Below, one piece after another: positions 7,496 through 15,400 of a DNA stretch of 64,000 nt; position 1 is the stretch's first letter, and every line of letters starts with the position of its first letter. Source of the DNA: Myxococcales bacterium (GTDB lineage: Bacteria; Myxococcota_A; Polyangia; Polyangiales; Polyangiaceae). Position numbers and translations under genes: made by a program. The stretch lies in assembly GCA_025359105.1 (NCBI GenBank), contig JANYHK010000094.1, positions 55,508 through 119,507 on the forward strand, written 5' to 3'. Below the pieces are notes generated by a model, which searched no databases, was not told the origin of the DNA, and was given only the letters and a program-made list of their open reading frames with translations.

Positions 7496-9552
7496 CCCAC
7501 AGTCGCGTAGACGTCCTTCGTCGCGAAGACGACGCCGCCCTTGATCGTGGTCGTCACGCGCTCGATGTCGACGATCTCTTGATCGGGCTTTCCGTCGACG
7601 ATCGCCAGATCGGCGTATTTGCCGGGTGCGATCGAGCCCGAGTCCTTGTCCTGCTTCATCACGCGGGCCGCACCGATCGTCGCGATCGCCAGCACGTCGG
7701 CGGCCGGGATACCTGCTTGCACGTACAGCTCGAGCTCGCGGTGGAGCGCGAAACCGGAGAACGAGTCGGTCCCCGCGACGAGCGGGACCCCCGCGTCGAA
7801 CAGCGCCTTCGTCATCACCAGCATGGCCGCGAACGACTCCTTGTAGCGCGCGTCGGCGCCGTCGTCGGGCAGCGGCAGGCCTCCACCGAGGAGGCCGCGG
7901 CGCGTGAGAACTGGCAGGCGGCCCTCGACACGCGCCGCCCAGGCGGGAAGCTTCCCGCTCCGATCGGTGAACATCGACTCGAAGATGTTGTCGGTCGGGT
8001 CCACGACCGTCTTCTTCTTTGCGAGCAGCTGGATGAAGGCCTTCGCCTCCGGTGACGAGGGAAGGATCGTCATCCCCTTCTCGGCGACGCGCGTGAAGCG
8101 GAGCGGCGTCCGCGTGTCTTCGTCGTTCTTCGCGAGGAAGTTCAAGAAGACGAAGTTCATGTGCTGGAGCTCGTCGAAGCCTGCTTCCACGGCTTGCGCG
8201 GCGTTCATCCCGCTCGGGACGTGCCCGCTGACCCGCATTTTGTCGGCGTGCGCTGCGGCGACGAGCGAAGGTACGAGCGACGGCTTGATCGAGCTGTAGA
8301 TCTTGATCTGCGCGTACCCGCGGGCAGCGAAGGCGTCGACCTGCGCCTTCGCTTCCTCCGGGGTGTCGGCGAAGGTCTTGGTCGGCGCCTCGAACGGGCC
8401 GCGGCCGTCGATGAGGCCGGCGGTCAGTACCCGCGGCCCCACGGTCTTGCCGGCATCCCAGCTCTGGCGCAGGCGCTTCACCAGCTCCACGTCGTTGCCG
8501 AGATCGCGCACGGTGGTGACGCCGGCGGCGACGTGGAGCGGCCCGCTGATGGGGCCGACGTGCACGTGCATGTCCCATAGCCCCGGCAGGACGGTCTTGC
8601 CGCCCACGTCGAGCGTCTCGGCCCCCGCCGGAATCTTCACGGCGTTCGCGGGGCCGACCGCGACGATGCGGTCTCCCTTCACGAGGATCGTTCCCGTCCG
8701 CGTCGTCTTCTTCTCCGCGTCGAAGATCCGCGCGTTGACGAGCGCCAGGCCCGCCGCCGGCGCCGTATGCGCGAGGGACTTGGCGTCGCGCTCGAGCCGC
8801 GTCGTCTCGGCAGCGCTCTGATCGGCGAGGAGCTTCGGAAGGTCCTCGACCCATCCCTTGCGCATCACGCTGAACCACTCGGACACCTCGCCGAAGAGCT
8901 CGCCGTCGTCGTCGAGCCAGATCGGCGACGGCGTCAGATCCACGCCGATGAAATCCCAGCGCGTCACATGGATCTTCTTTTCTCCTTCGCCGAGCGTCAG
9001 GTCGGTGCCCTTCTCGAGGCGCGCCTGCCCCTTGGGCAGGAGCGCGAGCGCGTGGTCCGGTCGGCGCATCATCGCGCGCGCGAGGGCGGCGTCGAGCTCG
9101 GGCAGCCCGTCGAAGGCGACGTAGAACGCGCCTGAGCCCGCGTCCGTCTCGCCCGCCTCGGCGCGGTTCTTCCATGCGAGCTTCTTGTCGTTGACGACGA
9201 GGTGCTCGTCGACGGGCACCTTCAGGTAGTCGACGCCGAGCACTTCGAGCGCGCTCGGGGCTCCCCCGGCGTCCGTCTGGAAGTGCAGCGAGAGCTTGGG
9301 GCCACGACCGCGATCGTTGAACTCGATCGTGGCCGCGCGGTCGCCGCTCGGGTGGACGGTGACGGTGCTCTCGCCCGTCTTCTTCTGCCCCATCGCCAGC
9401 ACGTCGAACCGGATCACGCGCTCGGCGGGCAGCGCTCTGCCGGCGCTGCATTTCATGGTCGGCATGGCGGCGGGTGCAGCCGTAGGGGTCGTGGCCGGCG
9501 CGCCGCAAGCGGCGAGCGCGAGCGCGGCGAGGGCCAGGGTCGCGTGCTTCAT
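7483..9552 (-). CDS. exported amidohydrolase lipoprotein
   Basis: A 689-residue metal-dependent amidohydrolase with a lipoprotein signal (ALAALALAACG). A novel-looking N-terminal region of about 280 residues precedes the hydrolase. The catalytic part begins LVNARIFDAEKK and carries all expected metal ligands: HVH in WDMHVHVG, the bridging Lys in QIKIY, His in SGHVPSG and in LQHMNF, and Asp in VAGTDSF. It ends with the usual small beta sandwich (GSIAPGKYADLAIVDG). Relatives include imidazolonepropionase-like and prolidase-like enzymes; the substrate cannot be assigned. It acts outside the cytoplasm and is divergent from the cytochrome-rhodanese gene. Confidence 0.9.
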   Translation of the reverse strand: MKHATLALAALALAACGAPATTPTAAPAAMPTMKCSAGRALPAERVIRFDVLAMGQKKTGESTVTVHPSGDRAATIEFNDRGRGPKLSLHFQTDAGGAPSALEVLGVDYLKVPVDEHLVVNDKKLAWKNRAEAGETDAGSGAFYVAFDGLPELDAALARAMMRRPDHALALLPKGQARLEKGTDLTLGEGEKKIHVTRWDFIGVDLTPSPIWLDDDGELFGEVSEWFSVMRKGWVEDLPKLLADQSAAETTRLERDAKSLAHTAPAAGLALVNARIFDAEKKTTRTGTILVKGDRIVAVGPANAVKIPAGAETLDVGGKTVLPGLWDMHVHVGPISGPLHVAAGVTTVRDLGNDVELVKRLRQSWDAGKTVGPRVLTAGLIDGRGPFEAPTKTFADTPEEAKAQVDAFAARGYAQIKIYSSIKPSLVPSLVAAAHADKMRVSGHVPSGMNAAQAVEAGFDELQHMNFVFLNFLAKNDEDTRTPLRFTRVAEKGMTILPSSPEAKAFIQLLAKKKTVVDPTDNIFESMFTDRSGKLPAWAARVEGRLPVLTRRGLLGGGLPLPDDGADARYKESFAAMLVMTKALFDAGVPLVAGTDSFSGFALHRELELYVQAGIPAADVLAIATIGAARVMKQDKDSGSIAPGKYADLAIVDGKPDQEIVDIERVTTTIKGGVVFATKDVYATVGVGP

Positions 9553-9606
9553 GCAGCGAACGATACTCGACGGCGTCGTCGCGGTCCCCTGCTACGCTGC
9601 GCCGCG

Positions 9607-10677
9607 GTGGTGGTCCGGACCCAGCTCGTCGCATTTCTCGCCGTGCTCGGCACGTGTATCGCGAGCGGCTCGCTCGAGTGCGGTCGCCGTGTCCAGACGC
9701 ACGCGCAGGCCCGAGGATCGGAGCTCTACGGTCGCATGTGCGCGGTCTGCCATGGTGCGAACGGCGAGGGGTACAAGGCCGACCAGGCGCCGACGTTGCG
9801 GCACCCCGAGTTCCTCGCGACGGTGACCGACGAGTTCCTACGCGCCGCGATCACGCGCGGGCGCTCGGGAACGACGATGTCCGCGTGGGGTACCGAGCGC
9901 GGCGGCCCGCTGCCGCGCGGCGACGTCGATGCCGTCATCGCGTTCATGCGCACCTGGCAGACGCGACCGCAACTGCAGCAGGACGAGCGCACGACCACCG
10001 GCAACGCCCAGCGCGGCGCCGCGACGTTCGCCGCCGAATGCGCAAAGTGCCACGGCGCGCACGGCACCGGCGGCCCCCACGTGGGGATCGGCAACGTCGA
10101 GCTGCTCACCCTCGCGTCCAATGGGTTCTTGCGCCATGCGATCCGCTACGGTCGCGCCGGAACGCCCATGGCAGGCTTCGGCGCGCCGCTGGGCGACGCC
10201 GCTGTCGAGGACGAGATCGCCCTGCTCCGCACCTGGCAAGCGGGCAGCCCCACGACGCCGCCGCTCGCTCCGGCGAAGCCGCCGCCGATCCCGCTGGGGC
10301 CGGTGCCGCTCAACCCGAAGGGGCCCGAGCCCGTCGGCTTCCGCATGCATCCGCAGACGACCGGCGCCGACATCGTCCACCACGAGCTCGAGCGCGGCGC
10401 GAAGATGGCCCTCCTCGACGCGCGCGCGCCCTCCGATTACCTGAACGACCACATCAAGGGGGCGGTGAGCGTCCCCTTCTACGATCCTGATCCGTACTTC
10501 GCGGGCCTGCCGCGCGACGCCTGGCTGGTCTGCTACTGCGCCTGCCCCCACGCCGAGTCGAGCACGCTGGCGGCGAAGCTCATCGCCAAGGGCTTCAAGA
10601 AGGTGACCGTCCTCGACGAGGGACTCGGCGTCTGGCGCACGAAGAAGTATGGAACGAAAACGGGCATCGACCCCTGA
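9607..10677 (+). CDS. di-heme cytochrome c fused to rhodanese domain
   Basis: A 356-residue exported protein. The chosen GTG start gives a hydrophobic leader ending near SLEC, possibly a lipobox. Two cytochrome c domains follow, with heme motifs CAVCH and CAKCH. A Pro-rich linker then leads to a C-terminal rhodanese domain (KMALLDARAPSDYLNDHIKGA) with the Cys-rich active loop CYCACPHAES. Such a fusion could couple periplasmic electron transfer to sulfur-species handling, but that is inference. No upstream ATG fits. Its last codons form one arm of the terminator serving the convergent rplC gene. Confidence 0.85.
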   Translation: MVVRTQLVAFLAVLGTCIASGSLECGRRVQTHAQARGSELYGRMCAVCHGANGEGYKADQAPTLRHPEFLATVTDEFLRAAITRGRSGTTMSAWGTERGGPLPRGDVDAVIAFMRTWQTRPQLQQDERTTTGNAQRGAATFAAECAKCHGAHGTGGPHVGIGNVELLTLASNGFLRHAIRYGRAGTPMAGFGAPLGDAAVEDEIALLRTWQAGSPTTPPLAPAKPPPIPLGPVPLNPKGPEPVGFRMHPQTTGADIVHHELERGAKMALLDARAPSDYLNDHIKGAVSVPFYDPDPYFAGLPRDAWLVCYCACPHAESSTLAAKLIAKGFKKVTVLDEGLGVWRTKKYGTKTGIDP

Positions 10678-10690
10678 AGGTCGACGCCCG
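10657..10690 (-). terminator. rho-independent terminator of rplC
   Basis: On the minus strand a 12-bp stem (CGGGCGTCGACC with GGTCGATGCCCG, one G-U pair), loop TTCAGG, is followed by TTTTCGTTCC. It overlaps the stop codon of the convergent cytochrome-rhodanese gene. The plus strand lacks a T-run, so it acts on rplC only. Confidence 0.85.
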
Positions 10691-10706
10691 CGCGGCTCTC
10701 GCTGGA

Positions 10707-11372
10707 CTACTTCTTGTTCTGCTTGTGCTTCTTGACGGCGGTGCGGATGAGGACGAGGCCGCCCTTCGCGCCCGGGATGCCACCTTCGATCATGAGGAGG
10801 TGCTTGTCGACGTCGATGCGCGAGATCTTCAGGTTCAGCGTGCTCATCGTCTCGTTGCCGTACTGGCCGCCCATCTTGATGTTGGGGAGCGTGCGGCCTG
10901 GCGTCATGTTCGTACCGATCGAGCCGCCGTGACGGCGGTACTCGTGGGTGCCGTGCGTCTGCACGCCGCCGGCGAAGCCCCAGCGACGAACGACGCCGGT
11001 GAACCCGCGGCCGCGCGTGGTGCCGCGCGCGTCGACGAACATGCCGACCTCGAAGATCTGGTCGAGCTTCACTTCGGCGCCGACCTCGAACTTGGCGGCG
11101 AACTCGGGGGAGCAGCGGAGCTCCTTCACCACGCGGCGCGGGGCCGTGTTCGCCTTCTTGAACTGGCCCATCATCGGCTTGGTCGTGTGCTTCTCTTTGC
11201 GCTCCTCGAAGCCGTACACGAGGGCGGTGTAGCCGTCCTTCTCGGGCGTGCGCTTGTTGAGCACGTGGATGGGGCCCGCCTGGACGACCGTGACGCGGCT
11301 GACGTTGCCTTCGGGCGTGTAGAGCTGGGTGTTGCCGACCTTGCGGCCGTAGATTCCGGGGTTCTGGTTCAT
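10707..11372 (-). CDS. rplC: 50S ribosomal protein L3
   Basis: A 221-residue L3, one of the first proteins to assemble on 23S rRNA near the peptidyl-transferase region. The family core is present: RGRGFTGVVRRWGF, THGTHEYRRHGGSIG, MTPGRTLPNIKMGGQYGNE. The start at MNQNPGIYGRKVG is chosen because upstream Mets would add an unrelated Arg-rich leader. It is not in an S10 cluster: its neighbours are a terminator on the 3' side and a peroxiredoxin upstream. It has its own promoter-like sequence and a long leader, so it seems to be monocistronic. Whether a second rplC exists in the S10 operon cannot be seen here. Confidence 0.97.
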   Translation of the reverse strand: MNQNPGIYGRKVGNTQLYTPEGNVSRVTVVQAGPIHVLNKRTPEKDGYTALVYGFEERKEKHTTKPMMGQFKKANTAPRRVVKELRCSPEFAAKFEVGAEVKLDQIFEVGMFVDARGTTRGRGFTGVVRRWGFAGGVQTHGTHEYRRHGGSIGTNMTPGRTLPNIKMGGQYGNETMSTLNLKISRIDVDKHLLMIEGGIPGAKGGLVLIRTAVKKHKQNKK

Positions 11373-11486
11373 GGCGATTCTCCGTCGCGGCGCTCCGCGG
11401 ATTGCAGGGCTGACTCGAGGCAACTCCGCACGGCGTTCGCGGTGGACCGGTCTGGGAGCGCAAGACCGAGGGGCAAAAACCCCACG

Positions 11487-11516
11487 CCGATAGGAAGGGG
11501 CGGGAATCTAGTTCAA
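11487..11516 (-). promoter_or_regulatory. putative rplC promoter
   Basis: On the minus strand TTGAAC (11516-11511) is followed 17-18 nt later by CTATCG/TATCGG, a plausible -35 with a weak -10. It lies about 115 nt before the rplC start, leaving a long leader that contains a small GGGG-CCCC hairpin. Confidence 0.4.
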
Positions 11517-11595
11517 ACCGCGCGATTGCAAATCGGCAAATCGGCCCCTCGTGACGATTTTTCGGGCTGGGGCGCGCCGGGCGCGTCCGACGCGG

Positions 11596-12072
11596 TCAGG
11601 CCAGGCCGGCGATCGTCTTCTTCACGCCGTCGAGGTGCTGGCTCGCGCGGATGGCGCTGTCGAAGACGCCGGCAATTTTGCCAGATTTGTCGATGACATA
11701 GGTGACTCGCCTCGTCGCGCCGAGGAGGCCGCTGAGGAAGCCTGTGGCCTGGTACTTCCCGGCGAGCTCCTTCTTCGGGTCGGCGACGAGCGGGAAGGTG
11801 ACACCGTGCTTCTCGGCGAATCGCCCGTGGGAGGCGTCGTCGTCCACCGACACGCCGATCACCTCGGTGTCCTTCCCCAGGAGCTCGTCGTACATGTCCC
11901 GGAAGCCGCACGCCTCTGCCGTGCAGACCGTGGTGAAGTCTTTGGGGTAAAAGTAGAGAACTACGTTCTTTTTCCCCGCGTAGTCGGCGAGCCGCAGGCG
12001 CTTTCCGTCGTGGGCGGTGACATCGAACTCGGGGGCTTTGGCGCCGACTTGAAGGCTCACGGGGCTCTTCAT
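11596..12072 (-). CDS. bcp: thioredoxin-dependent peroxiredoxin (Bcp/PrxQ type)
   Basis: A 158-residue cytoplasmic peroxidase that reduces hydroperoxides with thioredoxin. The peroxidatic Cys sits in PKDFTTVCTAEACGFRD. The resolving Cys is five residues later, the CxxxxC arrangement of atypical two-Cys Bcp enzymes. The following RVTYVIDKSGKI is also typical. The start MKSPVSLQVGAKAPEF fits the family; an upstream Met would add a leader without family support. It is divergent from rplS across an 80-bp promoter region. Confidence 0.94.
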   Translation of the reverse strand: MKSPVSLQVGAKAPEFDVTAHDGKRLRLADYAGKKNVVLYFYPKDFTTVCTAEACGFRDMYDELLGKDTEVIGVSVDDDASHGRFAEKHGVTFPLVADPKKELAGKYQATGFLSGLLGATRRVTYVIDKSGKIAGVFDSAIRASQHLDGVKKTIAGLA

Positions 12073-12082
12073 AGGCCGCGCG

Positions 12083-12111
12083 TTGACAGGGGGCAAGGTG
12101 CGTGCTTTAAG
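12083..12111 (+). promoter_or_regulatory. rplS promoter (sigma-70 type)
   Basis: TTGACA (12083-12088), a 17-nt spacer, then TTTAAG (12106-12111). The perfect -35 and ideal spacing place the transcript start about 35 nt before the rplS ATG. The leader contains GGGAGACG upstream of the start. Confidence 0.75.
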
Positions 12112-12152
12112 CTGCGCCCCTTCTACGAAAAAAGGCACTGGGAGACGATCCG

Positions 12153-12518
12153 ATGAACAGCCCCGCGAATCTGACCACCATCGAGCAGATCGAAGCCGAG
12201 CAGCTTCGGACCGGGCTGCCCGAGTTCCGCGTCGGCGATACCGTGCGCGTCCACTACAAGATCGTGGAAGGCGACAAGGATCGCATCCAGGTCTTCCAGG
12301 GCGTCGTCCTCAAGCGCCACCGCGCGGGCGCCCGCAGCACGTTCACCGTGCGCAAGATCAGCTTCAGCGTCGGCGTCGAGCGCGTCTTCCTCTCGCACTC
12401 GCCTCGCATCGAAAAGATCGAGGTCGTGAGCAAGGGCGTCGTCCGCCGCGCTCGCCTCTTCTACTTGCGCGAGCTGCAGGGCAAGGCGGCCCGTGTCCGC
12501 GACGCCAAAGACAACTGA
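12153..12518 (+). CDS. rplS: 50S ribosomal protein L19
   Basis: A 121-residue L19, which lies at the 30S-50S interface. Family signatures are [45 protein letters not shown] and [11 protein letters not shown]; length is normal. It stands alone, not with trmD/rimM/rpsP as in many bacteria. A strong sigma-70-like promoter lies upstream and an unusual long inverted repeat follows directly after the stop codon. Confidence 0.98.
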   Translation: MNSPANLTTIEQIEAEQLRTGLPEFRVGDTVRVHYKIVEGDKDRIQVFQGVVLKRHRAGARSTFTVRKISFSVGVERVFLSHSPRIEKIEVVSKGVVRRARLFYLRELQGKAARVRDAKDN

Positions 12519-12520
12519 GC

Positions 12521-12643
12521 GGAAGGCGGCGTTTTTCGCCGATCCCGGCGCGATGCCGGCGTCGGGCGTCGTCACTGTAGAGGAACTACGGCTCCTCGGC
12601 CCTCCTTGGCCTCGCTTGGTTTCGGCGAAAACCGCCGCCTTCC
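12521..12643 (+). repeat. long inverted repeat / structured RNA candidate after rplS
   Basis: A 20-bp arm (12521-12540) pairs with 12624-12643 with one mismatch. The 83-nt interior contains two further stems: CCGGC/GCCGG (12545-12549, 12555-12559) and GAGGA/TCCTC (12580-12584, 12593-12597). The transcript could fold into a three-way junction. It starts two bases after the rplS stop and ends 26 bp before the convergent CBS gene. It may be a bidirectional terminator, a stabilising 3' structure or a small mobile-repeat remnant. Confidence 0.7.
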
Positions 12644-12669
12644 TACGCCTGAGAGCAGGGAGGGGGAGT

Positions 12670-13161
12670 TTAGCGGGGGCCTGGGGCTAGGGAGAGGCCG
12701 GCGGGGCCTTGGGCGGCGTGGACGAGCCAGCGGAGGATGTCCTTCCAGGTGAGGATGCCCAGGAGGGCGCCTTGGGGGTCGACGACCGGGAGGCTCGAGA
12801 TTCCGTGTTTGACGATGCGGGCCGAGGCGTGATCGAGGGTGGCCGTTGGTGGCGTCGTGATCACTTTGCGCTGCATGATGGTGTGGACCTTGCGCCTGAG
12901 CGTGTCGACGTCGATGGTGCGCTCGGCCATCGTCTGCAGGAACGGGCTCAGGCCCTTCAGCAGGTCGCGGTCGCTCATGATGCCGACGAGGCGCGCGCCT
13001 TCGGTCACCAGGATGTGGTGAAAGCGGTGACGCTCGAAGAGGTCGCGGGCGTGCGAGAGCGGCGCGTCGGGATCGATGGTGACGAGGCGGCGGGACATGA
13101 GATCGCCGACGGTCACCGAGGGGGTCGCGGCGGGCTGCAGAATCATCGGGGCGGCATTCAT
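12670..13161 (-). CDS. tandem CBS-domain protein
   Basis: A 163-residue cytoplasmic protein made of a single CBS pair (Bateman module), which typically binds adenine nucleotides. CBS1 spans about residues 12-70 (VGDLMSRRLVTIDPDAPL to IMSDRDLLKGL). CBS2 spans about 90-150 (IMQRKVITTPPTATLDHASA to LLGILTWKDILRWL). No effector domain is attached, so it is a free regulator of unknown partner. The start at MNAAPMILQP is chosen because further upstream codons are Arg-rich and unlike the family; another Met lies five codons in. Confidence 0.88.
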   Translation of the reverse strand: MNAAPMILQPAATPSVTVGDLMSRRLVTIDPDAPLSHARDLFERHRFHHILVTEGARLVGIMSDRDLLKGLSPFLQTMAERTIDVDTLRRKVHTIMQRKVITTPPTATLDHASARIVKHGISSLPVVDPQGALLGILTWKDILRWLVHAAQGPAGLSLAPGPR

Positions 13162-13320
13162 CCGAATCACGAGAACGGTCGCGGCGGACGGGACTTGAGC
13201 GCCTCGCGCGCGCGGCCTACACGCCCGCACCGTCGTCTTGGGATCGATCTCACGCCCCGGAACAACCTTGAGGTTCGCCCCCACTGCGCGTCTCCAGGTG
13301 TGAGCTACAACACCTCCTTC

Positions 13321-13364
13321 GCCCGATGGAACGAGGCACCTTGCCCGATGGAACGAGGCTTCTT
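13321..13364. repeat. two-copy 22-bp tandem repeat in intergenic region
   Basis: GCCCGATGGAACGAGGC occurs at 13321-13337 and 13343-13359; the full 22-bp units match at 20 of 22 bases. A two-turn spacing could suit a protein binding the same DNA face. It sits in the 322-bp gap between the CBS and flavoprotein genes, which otherwise shows nothing I can assign. Confidence 0.6.
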
Positions 13365-13483
13365 GAAAGATGGCGCAAACCTCGATCGCCTACTGCCTAC
13401 AGAGCGTTACCGGTCATGGAATGCGCCTTCTCCTCTCGTGCGCAGCGCGAGTGCGAAGCATACGGAGGGGGTCCCGAGCTTCG

Positions 13484-14710
13484 CTAAGCGCCGACGAGCG
13501 TGACGAGGCGTTCGCGCATGTCGCGTGTCCAGCGCTCGTCGCTGAACACGTCGCCCGAGAGCATCGAGGTGATGGCGCGCCGCAGGTAGGTGCGGGAGTT
13601 CTCCGTGAACATGTAGGGCTGCAGGGCGCCCTTGTAGAAGCCGCGCACGGCCGTGAGGAACATCCCGGCGCCGGCACGGACGCGCGCATCCCAGGCGGGC
13701 AGCTCGCCGGCGACGATGGCGGGCACGACCTCGAAGGCGCCCCACATCGCGATGTGCACGCCGGTCGAGAACAGCGGATCGATGAACCCGCCGGCGTCGC
13801 CGACGGCGACCCACCCGTCGCCGTACGAGCGGCCGACGCGGTAGCTGAAGTCGGCGGCGGCGCGGGCCGGCCACAGCACCTCGGTCCCGTTCATGAGACG
13901 GGTCATCGCCGGTGACTCTGCGATCGCCTTGAAAAGCAATCGATCCAGCGACGCGGGCGCGTGGTCGGCATCCCGCCCTGCATCCCCTGCGACGCCCGCG
14001 TTGGCGCGCATCCACGCGCGCGAGACGACGGCGCCGACGCTCGAGCGCCCGTCCTTGAACGGGATCACCCAGTGCCAGCCGCCGTCGAAGAGGACGATGT
14101 GCACGTCGCCTTCGCGCTCTCCCTGCTCGCGCGCCATACCGCGCACGTGCGTGTAGAGCGCGGTGTTCTCCAGGCCGTCGAGGCGCTCGGTCGCGCGCCC
14201 GTCGTGGGCGAAGAGCGCGTCGCGGCCGGACGCATCGATGACGAAGCGCGTATCGAGCGCGTGCTCACGGCCGTCGGGATCGCGCGCCATGACCCCGGCC
14301 ACGCCACCCGCTGAGGCGAGCGCGCGCGTGACCGTCCACCCGTGGCGAACGTCGGCGCCGAGCGACGCGGCGCGCGCGAGGAGCAGCGCGTCGAACTCGT
14401 CGCGCGGCACCTGGAACGCGTAGTCGTAGCGATGGTCGAACGCGCCGTCGAACGAGAAGCGCGTGGCCTTTCCCGACGCGTCGTCGTGGAACTGCGCCCC
14501 CTTCTTGACGAGAAACCGCGCGCGCACCTCCTCGAGGACGCCCATCGCCTCGAGCACGTGGAGCGACTGCGGGAGCAGCGACTCCCCCAGGCGGAAGCGC
14601 GGAAACGCTTCCTTCTCCAGCACGACGACGGACTCGCCGCGCTGCGCCAGGCGGGCAGCGGCGACGGCACCCGCCGGCCCACCGCCGATCACGACGAACG
14701 GTGCAGCCAC
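13484..14710 (-). CDS. flavin-dependent halogenase-like oxidoreductase
   Basis: A 408-residue flavoprotein. The FAD dinucleotide fold starts VVIGGGPAGAVAAARLAQRG. It then has FPRFRLGESLLPQ, the Lys-bearing segment VKKGAQFHD, and GGWHWVIPF, which matches the GWxWxIP motif of flavin-dependent halogenases. GDAGGFIDPLFSTGVH binds FAD near the end. Together these place it with the PrnC/CmlS-like halogenase group or the broader geranylgeranyl-reductase-like family. Halogenation is plausible, not proven. It lies 12 bp downstream of the zinc-ribbon membrane protein on the same strand, so they may be cotranscribed. No biosynthetic genes adjoin it. Confidence 0.8.
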   Translation of the reverse strand: MAAPFVVIGGGPAGAVAAARLAQRGESVVVLEKEAFPRFRLGESLLPQSLHVLEAMGVLEEVRARFLVKKGAQFHDDASGKATRFSFDGAFDHRYDYAFQVPRDEFDALLLARAASLGADVRHGWTVTRALASAGGVAGVMARDPDGREHALDTRFVIDASGRDALFAHDGRATERLDGLENTALYTHVRGMAREQGEREGDVHIVLFDGGWHWVIPFKDGRSSVGAVVSRAWMRANAGVAGDAGRDADHAPASLDRLLFKAIAESPAMTRLMNGTEVLWPARAAADFSYRVGRSYGDGWVAVGDAGGFIDPLFSTGVHIAMWGAFEVVPAIVAGELPAWDARVRAGAGMFLTAVRGFYKGALQPYMFTENSRTYLRRAITSMLSGDVFSDERWTRDMRERLVTLVGA

Positions 14711-14721
14711 CGCCCGCTACC

Positions 14722-15258
14722 TCAATCGGCCGGCTTCGGCGGCGGTCCGAGCTGGATGCGCTCGCCGATGTACGCGCCGATGAGGCTCATCAGGATGCCG
14801 ATGGCGGCGAAGATCACGTAGAGGAAGGTCGGCATCATGCGGACGGTCTGGCTCTGCACGAGCAGCAGCGTCGAGGGAATCGCGACCATGAAGCTCGCGA
14901 CCATCGGCTCGATGAAGGTGCGCCCTGGTGAGATCATCCCGACGAGCAAGCCGCCGATGAACCACACGGGCAAGCAGACGGCCATGCCGTTGCCTCCCTC
15001 GAAATCGATCGCGGTGATGACCATCGGCAAGCCGAACACGAGCGCCGCGGTCAGCACCCCCTGCACGGCGAGCGCGATGAACATCCACTGAACGCTGACC
15101 CCCTCTTGCTGGTAGCGGCGCTCGAGCTCTTCCTCGCGCGTGCGCTGCGTTTTGCCGATGGCCTCGATCTTTGCGCCGCACGAGGCGCAGCGGCTCGAGT
15201 TCGGAGGGTTCTTCTGGAAGCCACAAGAAGGGCAGGCGACGGCTTTGGCGGAGGCCAT
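14722..15258 (-). CDS. zinc-ribbon integral membrane protein
   Basis: A 178-residue protein. The N-terminal zinc ribbon has CPSCG and CASCG (about residues 9-28). A charged linker (REEELERRYQQEG) is followed by four predicted membrane helices between about 57 and 165. I know no function; such proteins are common hypothetical inner-membrane proteins in myxobacteria. It precedes the halogenase-like gene and is divergent from the next membrane protein gene. Confidence 0.8.
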   Translation of the reverse strand: MASAKAVACPSCGFQKNPPNSSRCASCGAKIEAIGKTQRTREEELERRYQQEGVSVQWMFIALAVQGVLTAALVFGLPMVITAIDFEGGNGMAVCLPVWFIGGLLVGMISPGRTFIEPMVASFMVAIPSTLLLVQSQTVRMMPTFLYVIFAAIGILMSLIGAYIGERIQLGPPPKPAD

Positions 15259-15379
15259 GACTGGGCCAGCCTACAAGGGGTTCGGGCCATTTCGCAAACA
15301 GAGCGCTCGGGGGACCCTCCCGTCTCGCTCCCGTGCCGGAACATTCGCGCCAAGGCGGTGTCCCAACCTCCGAAGACGC

Positions 15380-15385
15380 TATACT
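15380..15385 (+). promoter_or_regulatory. -10 box candidate for membrane protein gene
   Basis: TATACT lies 15 bp before the GTG start at 15401, in an otherwise GC-rich divergent region. No convincing -35 is visible. It predicts a very short leader. Confidence 0.4.
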
Positions 15386-15400
15386 CTGGAGCGAAATCCC

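Noticed and set aside
6377..9634. Very long minus-strand open frame
   Set aside because: Its translation is Arg-rich shadow sequence; the real genes in this stretch are the lipoprotein (plus) and amidohydrolase (minus, other frame).
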